The notes: generated by a model from the sequence alone, not told the origin. Counted from the stretch's first letter, positions 11,881-23,292 are shown. The stretch is 64,000 bases of DNA from Haemaphysalis longicornis (GCA_013339765.2 CM023450.1:40122711-40186710), one strand, 5' to 3'. Translations and numbers: made by a program.

Positions 11881-12457
11881 CCTGGTTCTCGGTTTGCCAC
11901 CCACTGCAATCAAGGTAAACAACTGATTGCTTTTATACAGCAGTGGAAGTAATGAATACAGAATAAAGTTTCAGAGAAAATGCAAGATGTTTGTATCACA
12001 ACCGAGGCGAATCATACGACAGTATGCTCAAGTACGTTTCTCTAGTCACGAGTCTTTACTAGTTCAGCTAGCGTTGACTTGAAGCACACACGCCAAGGGC
12101 TCGCCAACTTGCGTCAGATGGCAATGGCATGAGCCCTCAGCGATCACAAGCTTGCTAGAGCTATTTTGAAGTCACATTTTCGCGTTAATGCCACCAAAAT
12201 GACGTCACTTTTTGACCGGATCTTGCGTCACGTCCGGTTTATTTTTTGTTCCACCGGAAGTGTTCCCTCCTCACACAGATGGCGCTAAGCCCCATGAGCA
12301 GCTTAAGAACCGCCATTTTCTGAACGTATGGGCTTCTATGGAAGCTTCGCTACCAGTTACATTTACCTTGGCGCTGGCATCGAAACGCCAACTGTTGGCG
12401 CTCATTAGCGTCATGATGCGCTACTTCGCTTCTCCTGTCCTAGACGGCAGCACCATC
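11881..12457. other. Gene-free stretch
   Basis: No gene, RNA or defined repeat is recognised between the LINE tail and the SINE at 12458. Confidence 0.35.
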
Positions 12458-12600
12458 TGAATGAGTCATAGCGAAGGACATAAGGCGCGTTCGTACAGCT
12501 GCTCACGTCGCCGCTCATAGTGCGGTCGGTAGAGCGCCGCGTACTTACCTCCCGTTGCGGCGAGAGGGCGTGGGCTCGAAACCAGGCGCCGCAGCGTCAA
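12458..12600 (+). repeat. tRNA-derived SINE, plus strand
   Basis: A leader TGAATGAGTCA...GGCGCGTTCGTA (12458-12500) is followed by a tRNA-like part with an A-box-like GGTCGGTAGAGCG (about 12522) and a B-box-like GGCTCGAAACC (about 12572). Leader and tRNA-like part recur, inverted, at 13139-13266 and 45211-45339. It is not a full tRNA, as no cloverleaf closes. Confidence 0.65.
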
Positions 12601-12721
12601 ATGGCACTTTTGCTGGTGATGGATATGACGTGACTGAGATCTTGGTGTACCCGGGAATAAAACACTTTCGTGTCAAAATGCTTCTTGCACGCGACGAAAT
12701 GCTTTATCACGAGCGCCTTGA

Positions 12722-13038
12722 ACAAGACTTCAAAAGGGAGGCACGCCATTTCGTGGCGCTACCTACGGGATAACGTCGGCACTACTGTGCTCAAAAGCGA
12801 TATAAACATCTGCTGCTCCCATGAGGAAATATGCGAAGCCTTTGAGCCGCATTTCAGCTCCACTTTTTTCGCAATCCGAATGCACATGCACACCGTCAAT
12901 TTGGAGATAGCTATGATTACTTAGCCTGCGAACGTGTAACGGAAGAGGAGGTAGCCAATGCGTTGCGCTAACTGAAAGCAAAAATTACAACTGGTTGTGA
13001 TGGGATTCCTAATTTATTTTAACAGACTGCGCGGATGT
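12722..13038 (+). pseudogene. Non-LTR element, segment 1 (linker before RT)
   Basis: Broken frames encode the region that precedes and opens the reverse transcriptase (FWRYLRD..., VTEEEVANALR, then TTGCDGIPN). The last is the conserved motif just before the RT fingers in CR1/Jockey-like LINEs. The frame is interrupted by stops and then by an inserted MITE at 13039. It continues at 13594. Confidence 0.7.
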
Positions 13039-13572
13039 TTTAGATGCGACTGCATCTCATTCACTCGCCTTGTCCCTCCATACGGCGTTGTTGTCCGTCC
13101 ACACCCCTCCCCCTACACTATAAAAAAATAATAGTTAGCGGCGCCCGGTTTGGATCCCACGACCCTGTGGGCGGAACGCGAGGTACATGGTGCTCTTCCC
13201 ACTGCGCCACAAAACCGAGACAGAATCAAATGCTACGAACGCGCCTTATATCCTTGACTCATTCAAACTACGTCAAGATGCTACTGATACAACGCATGAT
13301 GGGGCAATGATTAACACTTGCAATAAAAGAAAAGAAGCTCCCACTTACAGCAACAATGATGGAGTAAAGGTCGTTGCGACAGCGAAGCCCCAAGCATACC
13401 ACTTAGAGAGATTGACCAAGGTGGGCCAATAAAACATAATAATAATCATAAAACATAATAATCATACGCGTTCCCGACACGTTTCGCGCGATTTCAGAAT
13501 CAATCCAACGGAAACACCAAGTGAACCCCACGATGCGTCGCATCTACACAGGGTTCCCCTCGCGGGGAGGTG
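13039..13572. mobile_element. Hairpin-ended MITE (family C) inside a LINE
   Basis: The left end TTTTAGATGCGACTGCATCTC and right end CGATGCGTCGCATCTAC, followed by an AGGGTTCCCCTCGCGGGGAG segment, match the copies at 22866-23292 and 49112-49550. This copy lacks the TTGGAT core and contains a minus-strand tRNA-derived SINE at 13139-13266. It interrupts a LINE reading frame, so it inserted after the LINE. Confidence 0.65.
13139..13266 (-). repeat. tRNA-derived SINE, minus strand
   Basis: Read on the minus strand: leader AATGAGTCAAGGATATAAGG, then GTGGCGCAGTGGGAAGAGCA (A-box-like) and GGTCGTGGGATCCAAACC (B-box-like). Same family as 12458 and 45211. Confidence 0.7.
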
Positions 13573-13593
13573 GGCGCAATTTTGGTCCCCGCT

Positions 13594-14855
13594 GTAACTC
13601 AATATTCCAATTTCGCTCTCTAGACAAGGTTATTTCCTTCTCAGTGGAAGAAATCGCTGGTTGTCCCAGTCTTTAAATCTGGAAGCTCATGTGATGTAAA
13701 CAATTTTCGGCCGGTGTCCCCCTTATGTGGCTTCTCTAGAGCATTCCAGATGGTTGTTTACAACCGGTTGTTGTTTTATCTGAAAAGAAAAAATTCCCCC
13801 TTGTAACACGGCTTTGTAAAGGGCAGGTCTATTGGAAAAAGCTTGTGTACTTTCCTCGGGTGCACCGCTCCCGCCGTGTTTAACAAAGGCTAAGTTCACG
13901 CAATTTACTTCGACTTGACAAAACCATTTGGTAAGGTTTCGCATGAACTGACTTGAAAAAGGTTTCGCATGAACTGACTTGACAAAAGCATTTGATAAAG
14001 GTTTCGCATGAACTGTTTTTGTTGTAACTCAAACAAATCGGGCTATGTCCAACATACTGTTCCTGGCTTCGCAGCTATTTGGAAAATCGCCCTGATCAAG
14101 TGAAACATTTACCTTTTTTGTCTAAGCAATAGTTGTCTCTACCTGGCGTGCTACGGGGCTCTAACCTTGGACCGTCGTTGTTCCTAGTGTTCACAACTGA
14201 TCTGCCATCGTATGCACGCCGCTCGATGGCTTTGTCGTTTGCGGATGACCTAAAACGCTTCCGTAAGATAGAAAGTGTCCTGGATTGTATATTGCTGCAG
14301 AGTGACATTTACTCAAAATCTGCTGCAATTGAATTTAAAGAAACGTGCTATGTCAGTCAGCAGAAAACGCGATGGCATTGTATTTAATTACAGACTCTCA
14401 AATGAACAAATACAGCGCGAGTGCCTTGTACGGAACCTTGGTATCCAAGTAGGCTCAAAACTGGACTTTCACTCACATGTGTCTTAGGTTATTAAACATG
14501 CACATCAATTTCTTGGTATAGCTTCGCGTCTGACGCAAATTTCGTACCCGACAATGACTTCGTACTCTTCATTGTGCAATAATTAGACCCCGTCTTGAGT
14601 TTGCTTCAGTCATATGGAACAAATTGCCTGCTTATTCCAGTGACGTAATCGAAAATGTTCAGGGCAGGTTCATTCGTATTGTCTATGATCGATGCATTGG
14701 TCATCGCCGTTTTTATAGCTATAGCTTTTATAGTTTTTATATCAGCGGACCTAGGTCTCGTGTCTTTGCACAATTGGAGGCAAATGCGAGATATGGACTT
14801 TCTACAAAAAAGTTGTGCGTGGTAATATTGTGCCTGTGTTGCCTCTGACCTCGTC
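13594..14855 (+). pseudogene. Non-LTR element, segment 2 (reverse transcriptase)
   Basis: Broken frames encode the RT core: PVFKSGSSCDVNNFRPVS (about 13660), a fragment resembling GSNLGPSLFLVFTTDLPS (about 14150), the catalytic-type FADD (about 14238), NLGIQVGSKLDFHSHV (about 14430) and RPRLEFASVIWN (about 14585). This is the usual order in CR1/Jockey-like LINEs. A short GTTTCGCATGAACTGACTTGA repeat near 13936-14010 disturbs the frame. Many stops: not functional. The element resumes at about 16640 after inserted LTR-element sequence. Confidence 0.8.
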
Positions 14856-14868
14856 TGGGCACTCAGCA

Positions 14869-14943
14869 CCTCAGCGCGTTCACGTGAGCCGCCTCAAGCC
14901 GTACCACCGACGGAATCTACGTGTTACTGCTCCTCCTTCATAA
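14869..14943 (+). pseudogene. Ty3/gypsy integrase C-terminal fragment
   Basis: A 24-codon open stretch ending in TAA reads QRVHVSRLKPYHRR..., the C-terminal signature of Ty3/gypsy integrases. It is followed after about 20 bp by a polypurine tract (GGGGCGGGGGAG, 14966-14977) and the start of an LTR. The rest of pol is absent. Strand is that of the surrounding LINE. Confidence 0.75.
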
Positions 14944-14978
14944 CAGGCACCAGGACGGTGCTTCTGGGGCGGGGGAGT

Positions 14979-16350
14979 TGTGTGACAGACTTTGGTCAGC
15001 TTCCCGAGAAACTTACACGGAGCATAACCGCATATACATGTGGCTGTCACAAACTGCAGGCCATACCCTCCATTTTCTATATTCGGGCGGCCGACATGGC
15101 GGCCTCCCGGACGGAGTCGGCCATTTTGCGCCTCGCTGAGGAATTCGGGGTCCCCCCTTTGGCTTTGTGCTCACCTCCTTTGTTTCGCCCTGCCTGCTAC
15201 AAGGACAAAAGCGGGCTGCAACATTCCAGCGGACGTGCAGGTGCGAGGGGTGACGTCACGATCGCTGGCTCGGACGCGCGCTTGCGATCGTGGCGAATGG
15301 GCGGGGGCCCCAGGAGGGGGAAACGAGGAACAATGGGAAGACGTCAGAGCAGGACTTCAGCGGCCGGCGAAAGTTATTTAAGGGAGCGCACGCGGTCGCT
15401 TGGGGCAGTCGGCTGGAGATTCGTGAACGTGCTACGTGGGGAAGGGCCCGGGGGTGACGCGCTTTAGCGGAAGTTCATCGGTAGGCTCGCGACGGAGCGG
15501 TGCACGCCTCGGCTCAGCGCTCGAGTTCGCCCGTCGCCGCGAGTCCCATGGCCGACCAGCTTCTGCACCCCGGAGCCCCGAAACACGTGAGCGGCTGCCC
15601 GGCGAGGTCGGCTCCACCTCTTCGTGACTTTCCGTCGGGGAACCGGCGTGTTCTCCTTGCCTCGTAGAGACTTTCTTTTACCGCGCCTCCCCTTCGTAAT
15701 TGTTTGTTGCAAGCGCATTAAGATATCCTCCTCCTGGTTTTACTAGCGTCGCTTGTAGTTAACGGGTTGAGAGTTTTTATGTGCGTGTCTTGTTTGTCGT
15801 AGTTGTGTTTTGAGGGTAATGATGTTGGAGGGCATCTCACTTGCCGTGTACAGCTTGCAGAGCTGCTAGATCTTTTTATAGTAAGTGTTGGCCTCTAGAG
15901 TGTTATGCGGGTTGCGAACTTGTTAGTATTTTTTGGGGTAGTTGCGTTGTCGAGGTTTAAACAAGTGTTTGCCTCTAGAGTGTTTCGCGTGTCGGGTACC
16001 GCTGTCTGAGTTACGTTTTCGAGGTCGAAGGTTATGGCGCAGGCCACGGCGGATCGAGTGTCGCCGTAGTGGCCACCTTGTGTATTGGGTTTTCCTTTGT
16101 TGTGTTACTACTTAGCGCCGTGCGCTAATCTCCCAGCACGCGCGTGCGCCTAGTGTACGGTCGATTACGGTGCCTGCGCGCACAAGGCCGATGGCAGTGT
16201 GAAGGCTTCTTTTTCTTGTGTCGGGCGTTGCCCTGTAATCTTTTGTTCGTGTAGTAAACTATACAGTAAAAACGCAGTCGAGCATCTCCGTTGTGATTTC
16301 ATTCACCCCAGCAATCTCGGCACACGTGAAAACGCACGGGCCGGCCACCC
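14979..16350 (+). mobile_element. Ty3/gypsy 3' LTR (end approximate)
   Basis: The LTR begins TGTGTGACAG directly after a polypurine tract. It contains a TATTTAAG box near 15375 followed by a possible initiator (GGGCAGTCGGC) about 20 bp on, and a candidate polyadenylation region near 16250. The interior is GC-rich with no credible gene. The right boundary is uncertain. Confidence 0.55.
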
Positions 16351-16430
16351 TGCTAAAATATAAATAACTGTTGTCTCGCTCCCTTCTTATTGGTTTTTGC
16401 TAGCGGACGCAATTATCCGGGGGAGGGGTT

Positions 16431-16636
16431 TGTGACAGTGGCCTATCTCTCCCTATCTGGGTACGTGCTCCGGTGGAAAGACGCTGGTCGATGACCAACG
16501 GAATGAAGAGAAGGCAGACGAAGTCCGAGTTCCCGCTGGACTGGGTTTGCGTCATCAACCCGCCTCTGTGCCGGTGACTACGGTGTCTTTTGTAAATACA
16601 CCTTCTTCCGGACAAACTATCTCGGCGTTGTCACGT
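16431..16636 (+). mobile_element. Short second LTR-like segment
   Basis: Another purine tract (GGGGGAGGGG, about 16419-16428) precedes TGTGACAGTGGCC at 16431. The segment ends near GTTGTCACGTGACA, so its ends are short inverted repeats (TGTGACA/TGTCAC). This fits a solo LTR of a second family inserted in or beside the first. Boundaries are tentative. Confidence 0.45.
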
Positions 16637-16639
16637 GAC

Positions 16640-17007
16640 AATATTGACGGATGAAATCTTGATGTTACAATTTCGAGTCTCATTTGGGAAGGCCTCGAAG
16701 TGTTTTTATACGTTCTATTCAAACATTCGTTTGCCCTGTCCAATGACGCGTTTACAACAAACCTGCAACTCCGTTGGTTGCAACCGACATATTTTGGTGA
16801 CATGTTGCGACTTTGTAGTTTGCCCCTCTATGTTATCTCGTTTTTAGTTCTTTTATAAGCACCACCTGCTGCTTACTGTGTATTTTTATTATAGTTTTTC
16901 CTGTGTTCTTTATTGTATTTTACCGTAATTTTCATGACATGGTGTACTGTCCCGAAGGCCACTCGGCTGTTTGCAAACCCCAAATAAAGCACTATCTATC
17001 TATCTAA
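16640..17007 (+). pseudogene. Non-LTR element, segment 3 (3' end)
   Basis: Degenerate C-terminal coding sequence and 3' UTR of a CR1/Jockey-like LINE ending in GCAAACCCCAAATAAAGCAC and a (CTAT)n tail at 16987-17005. Orientation and position suit the missing end of the element whose RT lies at 13594-14855, which makes the LTR sequence between them an insertion. Confidence 0.6.
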
Positions 17008-18175
17008 GGCACTGCATGGCCACTTCAAAGAACATCACAATAAAAGCAAAGCATAAATGGAAGGCGGATCTGCAGCGACGAGAAAATCACGCAGTGCCGT
17101 TCTGCGCTGGCGGTAACTATAGCCTTTACAATGCTTCCAGACGCCAAGAGTAGGGCGAAAGAGTTTATAGGAAGTGTTTCAGAGTCAATTTAAAAACAAG
17201 AGCTAGGGAGGCTGGTTTCACGGCGTGTTGAGTAGTCAGTAATGTTAGAGCAGAGTGGATCATGCGTACTTGGACGGGGGCATGAAAAATGGACGGACGT
17301 AAACTTGGAAACCGTATCTAACACATGCAAACAGTTTGCATGTGTTGGATAACACAGCGTTTAAAAAAAACGGAGGAAGCAAAGAAGGTGTGGAAGGGTG
17401 CATACGTCCGATCTTATCTGCTTCCATACTGTCCATGTTTTGAACAACCGGTCCCAGCCTGAGTCCGATGAGCGGGTTATAATGTAGCAAGCCGCTTCCT
17501 TTTTTCTCTTTGGTTCAACGCTAAGCATTGGTAGTCCCAGCTCGTTTTCTTCAAAATTAAACCTTTTTTTCCCTCAAAAATAATTATCAAGAATGTGAAA
17601 ATTTGGGTGAGGTGGTTATACAGAACATCAAAAAAATAAAGTAGTTTACTTCACCGAAAAACACCACAAAAACACGTTGATGAGGCACCTGCATCCATAG
17701 CCTGAACGGCTAGTATTGGATCCATTAAAGAAATATTTTCAAGAAGTCAATCCTTGGCAAAAATGGTTGATTGACCCCCACAAGTAAAAATGATTGGCAA
17801 CACGTTACACTGTTTAGTGTGTTTTCACAGTAGTGATTCTTACATTCAAATGAACGGTTCTGGATTATTGTACTTGAATACTGAAGTAACGTTTTCGGGG
17901 CGGCAACATACTTGGTAATGTTTTCATAGAGTTTGGTATGTTGTTCTATATTTTTGCTCCCATGGAGAAGAGGCGCTCACCATATACTTTGTGTACTATC
18001 GGCAGGTTAAGATTTTTATGTTCAGCGTGCCTTGTATCTCGCTTGGGTGTAATTCGTTGACGAGTGGTACGGATTATTTGTGGTAAGTATTTGTGTATAA
18101 TTACAGCAGTATTATGGTCCCTAACTCTATCAAACGGCGCGTTGGGTCACAGTACGGGTCACGGTATGCACATTA
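17008..18175. other. Gene-free stretch
   Basis: No gene or recognisable element. The sequence is moderately AT-rich with short, unsupported open frames. Confidence 0.35.
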
Positions 18176-18375
18176 TGTTGTATCCGCCGCCAACCGAGTC
18201 ACCATACGTGGCAGAGAGACGCAAACGCTACCTCGTACCCACGGAAAAGAGAGCCTTTATTTTTGTTACACGATATTTATAACCGGGCTTGCGGTTGCTG
18301 ATGATGATGGTGGAATTTGGCCACCTTAGCATTGTGCGCCACCTGGTGGCATGAACTGAACTACATTACACAACA
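18176..18375 (-). mobile_element. LTR of a retrotransposon, minus strand
   Basis: A 200-bp unit bounded by TGTTGT...ACAACA. On the minus strand it is preceded by a polypurine tract (plus-strand TCCCCTCCTCCCAAAAAGGGG, 18376-18396). The two terminal parts recur at 18646-18693. This identifies the 3' LTR of an element lying on the minus strand. Confidence 0.65.
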
Positions 18376-18462
18376 TCCCCTCCTCCCAAAAAGGGGCAGC
18401 ACACCGTCGCACAACACAACATCCCCTCCTCCCAAAAAGGGGTAGCACACCGTCGCACAACA
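18371..18462. repeat. 46-bp tandem duplication of the polypurine tract
   Basis: The polypurine-tract region (CAACATCCCCTCCTCCC...CACCGTCGCACAA) is present twice in tandem with a 46-bp period (18371 and 18417). The two units differ by one base near the GGGG(C/T)AGC. Confidence 0.75.
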
Positions 18463-18498
18463 CAACATTCCCTGGGCGCGCACAGTCACTGCATTGTC

Positions 18499-18640
18499 TC
18501 ATAAGTCATATTCAGCCAGCCACGCAGGCTTGCGTCGATCTCTGGTGGATCGCCGTGGAGCCGCACTTTCAGCACTTGTCTCAGTCCCTCCCGACACGTT
18601 TCTTGGTACACTCATGTCCGTGACATCCCATCCTCGTCGC
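18499..18640 (-). pseudogene. LTR-element polyprotein C-terminus
   Basis: On the minus strand this reads a basic tail RRSTRDRRKPAWLAEYDL ending in TGA (plus 18499-18501). It resembles the C-terminal end of many LTR-retrotransposon integrases (RRSxRxRRPPxWLxDY). It lies between the polypurine tract at 18376 and a shortened LTR at 18646, in the orientation of that LTR. Confidence 0.65.
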
Positions 18641-18645
18641 CATTA

Positions 18646-18714
18646 TGTTGTATCCGCCGCCAACCGAGATGAACTGAACTACATTACACAACATCCCCTC
18701 CTCCCAAAAAGGGG
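18646..18714 (-). mobile_element. Internally deleted LTR plus polypurine tract
   Basis: 48 bp with the same two ends as the LTR at 18176-18375 but lacking about 152 bp of interior, followed by the same CCCCTCCTCCCAAAAAGGGG tract. A second, deleted 3' LTR end of the same family. Confidence 0.6.
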
Positions 18715-19222
18715 CAGCACACCGTCGGACAACACAACACATTAGGTCACCGTATCAAATATTCTAAAAACTTCCGTAAGCAGTCGCGGCGTTCAATGTA
18801 ATTTCAGCAATGAAAGAGTGGAAAATAAATAAGGAACTCGCATAGATACGCTCACATTTTCCTTTAAAGCCAGGTAAGTTCAAAGCTCAGTGGCTTCCAA
18901 GTTATGTTTTACTCATGGCGTCATCATGTTTTTAATAAAAAAAAACTACTCATATTCGTGTACACAAGTATGGTAGGTCTAATTGGGGTAGCAGTCGTAA
19001 GCACGGAACAGCGCCCAAGGCTTGTTCGGAGGGATGAGCCTGCGCGCGACACATTTGGAAGGGATGGAGGAGGAGAATGTAGTCACCCACACACGCTTTC
19101 CCATTATCGCCAACTTACACCTGTGACGTCACGGACGGGCGGAAAAAAAATGGAGGAATGTGGTGTACCACGTAAAAGGAAATTTTGACATTTGCCTGCA
19201 TTTCAAGTGGACGCCGTATTTT

Positions 19223-19335
19223 CATGGCAAAAAATAACAGCGCACAGAAACGGAACGGAAGACAAGAAAGAGGCAAACACGGGCGCTGTCTTTGTTGTCT
19301 TCGGTTCCGTTTCTGTGCCCTATTTTTTTGCCATG
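19223..19335. repeat. Fold-back hairpin with arms of about 42 bp
   Basis: The left arm (19223-19265) and right arm (19295-19335) are inverted copies with few mismatches, separated by 29 bp. Downstream stands ACCAACTAACCCGTCT, matching the flank of the second hairpin at 25457-25591. A fold-back element family. Confidence 0.75.
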
Positions 19336-19534
19336 ATTATGAACCAACTAACCCGTCTTCACACTCCGGGGCCGTATTTTCATTAGAAAAATCAGAGTCC
19401 ACCATGGGGTTCTGCCGCAGTCTCGTTGGCTAACGCTGGTCTCACATAGAGTTGTCGGTTAACTCGATCTCGCGCTACTAACTCCTAACCTCCGTGTTGG
19501 CTTAGTTGGCCATAAGTTAGTGGTGGTTCCGGGT

Positions 19535-19670
19535 TACAAACAAACAAACAAACAAACAAGCAAGCAAGCAAGCAGGCAGGCAGGCAGGCAGGCAGGAAAC
19601 AGACAGGAAACAGACAGGAAACAGGCAGGCGACCGACCGACCAAGCAAGCAAGCAAGCAAGTAAGCTAGC
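19535..19670. repeat. Tetranucleotide microsatellite, (CAAA/CAAG/CAGG)n
   Basis: Runs of CAAA, CAAG and CAGG, then three CAGGAAACAGA units, GACC repeats and again CAAG repeats: a compound microsatellite. Confidence 0.9.
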
Positions 19671-20696
19671 ATTGTAGATCCCGAACTTGGTCCCAAATTT
19701 CAGTCCTACGCCTTTTCCTTCCAGCGTCCTAAATTTCTGCAGCGTTAATTGAACAAGAAGTTCCCAGTGACTACTAATAGGTGCATAATAGATAAATGAT
19801 CAAGAGAGCAGAAGTATATCAAACTTCAGAAAATTTAAATGCAGAATGCTTGTATTATAATCGTCGCCAAAACTTTTGGGCGTGCTGGCCTTAATGGCGG
19901 TAAAATAATACCTTGGAGGGGAAGATGCGGTAACTCCTCCTTCCACATCCATGTTTGATCTACTGTACTCTTGCCACAAAGCGTAGTTAACTTGCATGGG
20001 GGTAAATACGTTCTTGAAACTATCATATAACGGGGAGCACGTAACTTCCACCTCAGTAAAACCACCTAACAGCACGATTTATAGCACGACCTGGAAGCGT
20101 TTTCACTGCGTTGAAAGCTGAATTGTTTTGAAGTTTTGTGTTAGAAGGACATCCTTTGAATCAAAATGGAATTCTGCTGGAGTAGCGCGACAGATCGAGG
20201 TATTATGGTCGTGAAGATATTCTTCACATTAAGGTCACAGAAAGCTTAATCATTTGGCTACCAATAGTTTTGATATTTCCATTGAATCTTTATATAACTG
20301 CAAGTTAACCATAATGTCGGCAAATTTTCTGTATTGCGTATACCTCCATTCGATACAGACTAGTCCTTTGCTTTATTCAAGTTCGTGAAGAGAGTAAGGA
20401 CGTTGAGAGGACAATCCTGCCTTTTCAGGAACATCGAAGATGTAACAGAATGGTTAAAACTTCATAAAATTTACAACATGCGGAATTATTCAACGAGAAA
20501 CAGTTGGTTGGATGAGTGACATTGATGTCATACGTGGTAGTGCAGCTGACAGGCAAAGCCAGGTGACACTAAAAAAGCGGCCTCGTTGAGCAAGCCATCT
20601 TTACCCTGGGGCTCGTCCTGTTTAAAGTAATGTATTTCTTGCGCAATTGGCAAATAACGCTGCTACGTCTGAACCAATGCGAACACACAGCCAGAT
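19671..20696. other. Gene-free stretch
   Basis: No gene, RNA or known repeat recognised. Open frames on the minus strand (19800-20075) have no recognisable domain. Confidence 0.35.
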
Positions 20697-20745
20697 TATG
20701 ATGATTATTGCTATTGGTTTCCCCTTTGTAGCGGGGTGATGTAGC
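20697..20745 (-). mobile_element. Solo LINE 3' tail, inverted copy of 11830-11880
   Basis: The sequence ATGATGATTATTGCTATTGG followed by TTTCCCCTTTGTAGCGGGGTGATG is the reverse complement of the LINE 3' end at 11830-11880. It is a strongly 5'-truncated insertion on the minus strand. Confidence 0.7.
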
Positions 20746-22624
20746 GGGGCGGCGCCAGTCATCTTTGTAGGTGTGGCTTCGCCACAGCCATGGCTGCCAT
20801 GTCAGGAAGCCAGCTTTCAAGTGCACCGCGTTGCATGTTCTAAACCAAGAGGAAGATGGAGGGCGGCAGGAGGCACCAGACTAGCATGGTCAGTGGAGGA
20901 CGACGGCCGGCTGCGCCCGCTGCTTCACTCAACAGTCCCACTGACAACCTGAAGGTCAGACTTCGGGGGCTCCGGTCTTCAATTTTCATTTTCTGCGAAA
21001 TGGTACCTTTGTCTTGTGCCAAAAGTTCCCTCCCGTCGTCGCCCACCGACTCTTTGATTTCCCCCTACACAATGCTAAAAGAGTGGGTGCACCGTCAGCA
21101 CCTCTACTAAAATTTTTCCCGACAAAATGACACTGGAAGCTATTCAAAATCCCGTTGTAAAAGTCATGGCACATGGGCCAGACTTAACTTCTCACCATTG
21201 TCTCGTAAGGAGTTAAAAGACACACAAACTGGCAAAGCCGACGTAAGTGAGATGAGTCGACCGTATTCGCAACAATGTCCCGTCCTTGCTGCTTGAGCTT
21301 GATCCTTTTGCAAGTACCACTGGCGAGGTTCCACCCAAATCGAACAGTTCATTAAACGATCGCAAGAGCTGCGTGCGCTCTTTGTAGCCAACTCACGTGA
21401 ATTCAATAAGCGTTTACCGTATCCGATATGTAAATCACAGTGTCGCACTATAGTGACCCTCACCCAAGGGTAGGACACGCTGCCGTCTTCACTGGGGCCA
21501 ATTCCTGTTGCCGGCGCGTCAAAGCCGTGATGCTCCGGCTTCAGCAGCGTTTAGGTGCGACCGTACGTCGGCAGGCCGGCGTTCAACTTGCTCCGGGTCG
21601 CGCCCGGCTGCACCCAGAACTCACTGGACCACGACTGTTTCCGAAAAAAAAAAAAGGTCGAGGGCACCTGACCAGTTCTTTTGGGTTGCGAAGGTGAAAG
21701 CATGAATTTCCAGCTGAATGCCTGACACAGCCTGCTTCGCCTCGCGTTGTTGAAGGGCTTTGCAATTTTGCCGCTGAGGCACTTTGCTTTGCTATGCGGC
21801 TTAACGCTTTCGGATGGGTTTGACCTGTCTCCTACGCGCTGCTCTGGTCCTCATCCCTGTCGCCGTGTAATGGGAAGTTGACGATGATGGATAATTTTGC
21901 TTCTTCTCTATTCGCTCGTTCGCGTTCCCTTCACCTGCGGTGCACTGGCCTGGACGACCACTTGATTTTACGTTCTATGGTACACCTCGCGCTATTGAAC
22001 GCCTCTTGATGGGGCTATTGAACGCTTCTCTAAGAGCCGTTTTGTTTGTCCGAGAAGTCGATGACGACGCGGATTTTGCGCTCAATGGTCCATTTAAAGC
22101 TACCGCTTTCAAAAGAAGGGAGTAAAGCTGACATAGAAATAATCTTATGTAAATGTGTTAAATTGGGTCCAGCTGGATGGGAGCGCAACAGAAGGCCTTA
22201 ACGTGCAACACTGCATTCACTGCAAAAATGTGCCAACAAAATGTCAAATTACGTAGCTTCCCAGGCCATTTAGAACAATCTTGTGCCTGTCACAGACTGT
22301 GCGGTGTCTGCGGAATGCGTAAACGGTTTTATATCTGCTTACTTTACATAACAAAATTAGTATATTAACATTTATTAAAGCGAAGGTTTATATGGGCAGG
22401 CGAATGGAAGATCCGGCAGTCCTGTGTACACAGAAAATACCTCTGGCGCAACCTTATGCTCATGCGCGTAAAATACAGGAAGGAGAGACGTTAGAAGTAC
22501 GGGGAGAGAAATATTGCCGGGATTTGTAGATGACGTGGCTACACTCTCACATCTAACGACACTGATAACTGGGAACGCGCCATCGTAGGGAGCGAAACAC
22601 AGCGAAACAAACGGGAAACGCCCG
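20746..22624. other. Gene-free stretch
   Basis: No supported gene. A short A-run lies at 21646-21656. The open frames are short and unsupported. Confidence 0.35.
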
Positions 22625-22710
22625 TGGACCGAGATTTCAGCGCACGTTAAATATCCCCATCTGGTCGAAATTAATCCAGAGCGCCCCACTACGGCGCGGC
22701 CGATCGCTCT
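22625..22710. repeat. Dispersed tick-type repeat fragment
   Basis: Contains GTTAAATATCCCCATCTGGT, then CGAAATTAATCCAGAGCGCC and CCACTACGGCG, a degenerate form of a motif I know as abundant in tick genomic DNA (GTTAAAGAACCCCAGGTGGT...). The attribution rests on memory of such sequences. Confidence 0.45.
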
Positions 22711-22865
22711 TGTATAAGGTCCCTAAAATTTTAGGTGCCTTACTCTTGTGTAGTTTGGGCGCGTTAAATATCCAAAATTTAAATTTGAAACACACGAGTA
22801 AACACCAAGCCGAAAGTTACAGCTTCGCTGGTTTGCCATCTGTACGGTGCGCATGGGCGCATTTT

Positions 22866-23292
22866 AGATGCGAACGCATCTCATTCACTCGCCTTGTCCC
22901 TGCATCCATCCGGCGTTGTCGGCGTCCACCCCTCCCCCATTCTCCTCGCCGCGCCAGCTGCGCTCTCCGCCGCTCACCCCCTCTGCTCTCCGATAGCGAA
23001 CACTCTCTCACGAGGGGCATTGGCTTGGCTTGGCTTGGGTTGGCTTGGCTTGGCTTGGATTGGATTGGATTTGGATTGGATTGGATTAAAGTGGATTGTG
23101 TTGGATTGTGTTTCGTCATAGCCGCGGCAGACACACTGGCGCCGGCGCGTCCCCTCACCGTTATGCGCGCTATAAGACGCGGTGCCTGCGCCGCTCCGCT
23201 CCATCGTTCCAGCGCCGTTCCTCCGCTGTCCAACGCTGCAACGTGAACCCCCTATGCGTCGCATCTACACAGGGGTTCCCGCGAGGGGAGGT
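22866..23292. mobile_element. Hairpin-ended MITE with TTGGAT core, family C
   Basis: Left end hairpin AGATGCGAACGCATCT (22866-22881) and right end TATGCGTCGCATCTAC (about 23253-23268), followed by AGGGGTTCCCGCGAGGGGAG. Inside is a (TTGGAT/TTGGCT)n tract at about 23020-23110 and a GC-rich segment with GCGTCATAGCCGCGGCAGAC-like sequence. Nearly the same layout and sequence at 49112-49550. Confidence 0.75.

Noticed and set aside
19535..19670. Repeat array resembling CRISPR
   Set aside because: Simple tetranucleotide runs without spacers in a eukaryotic context.
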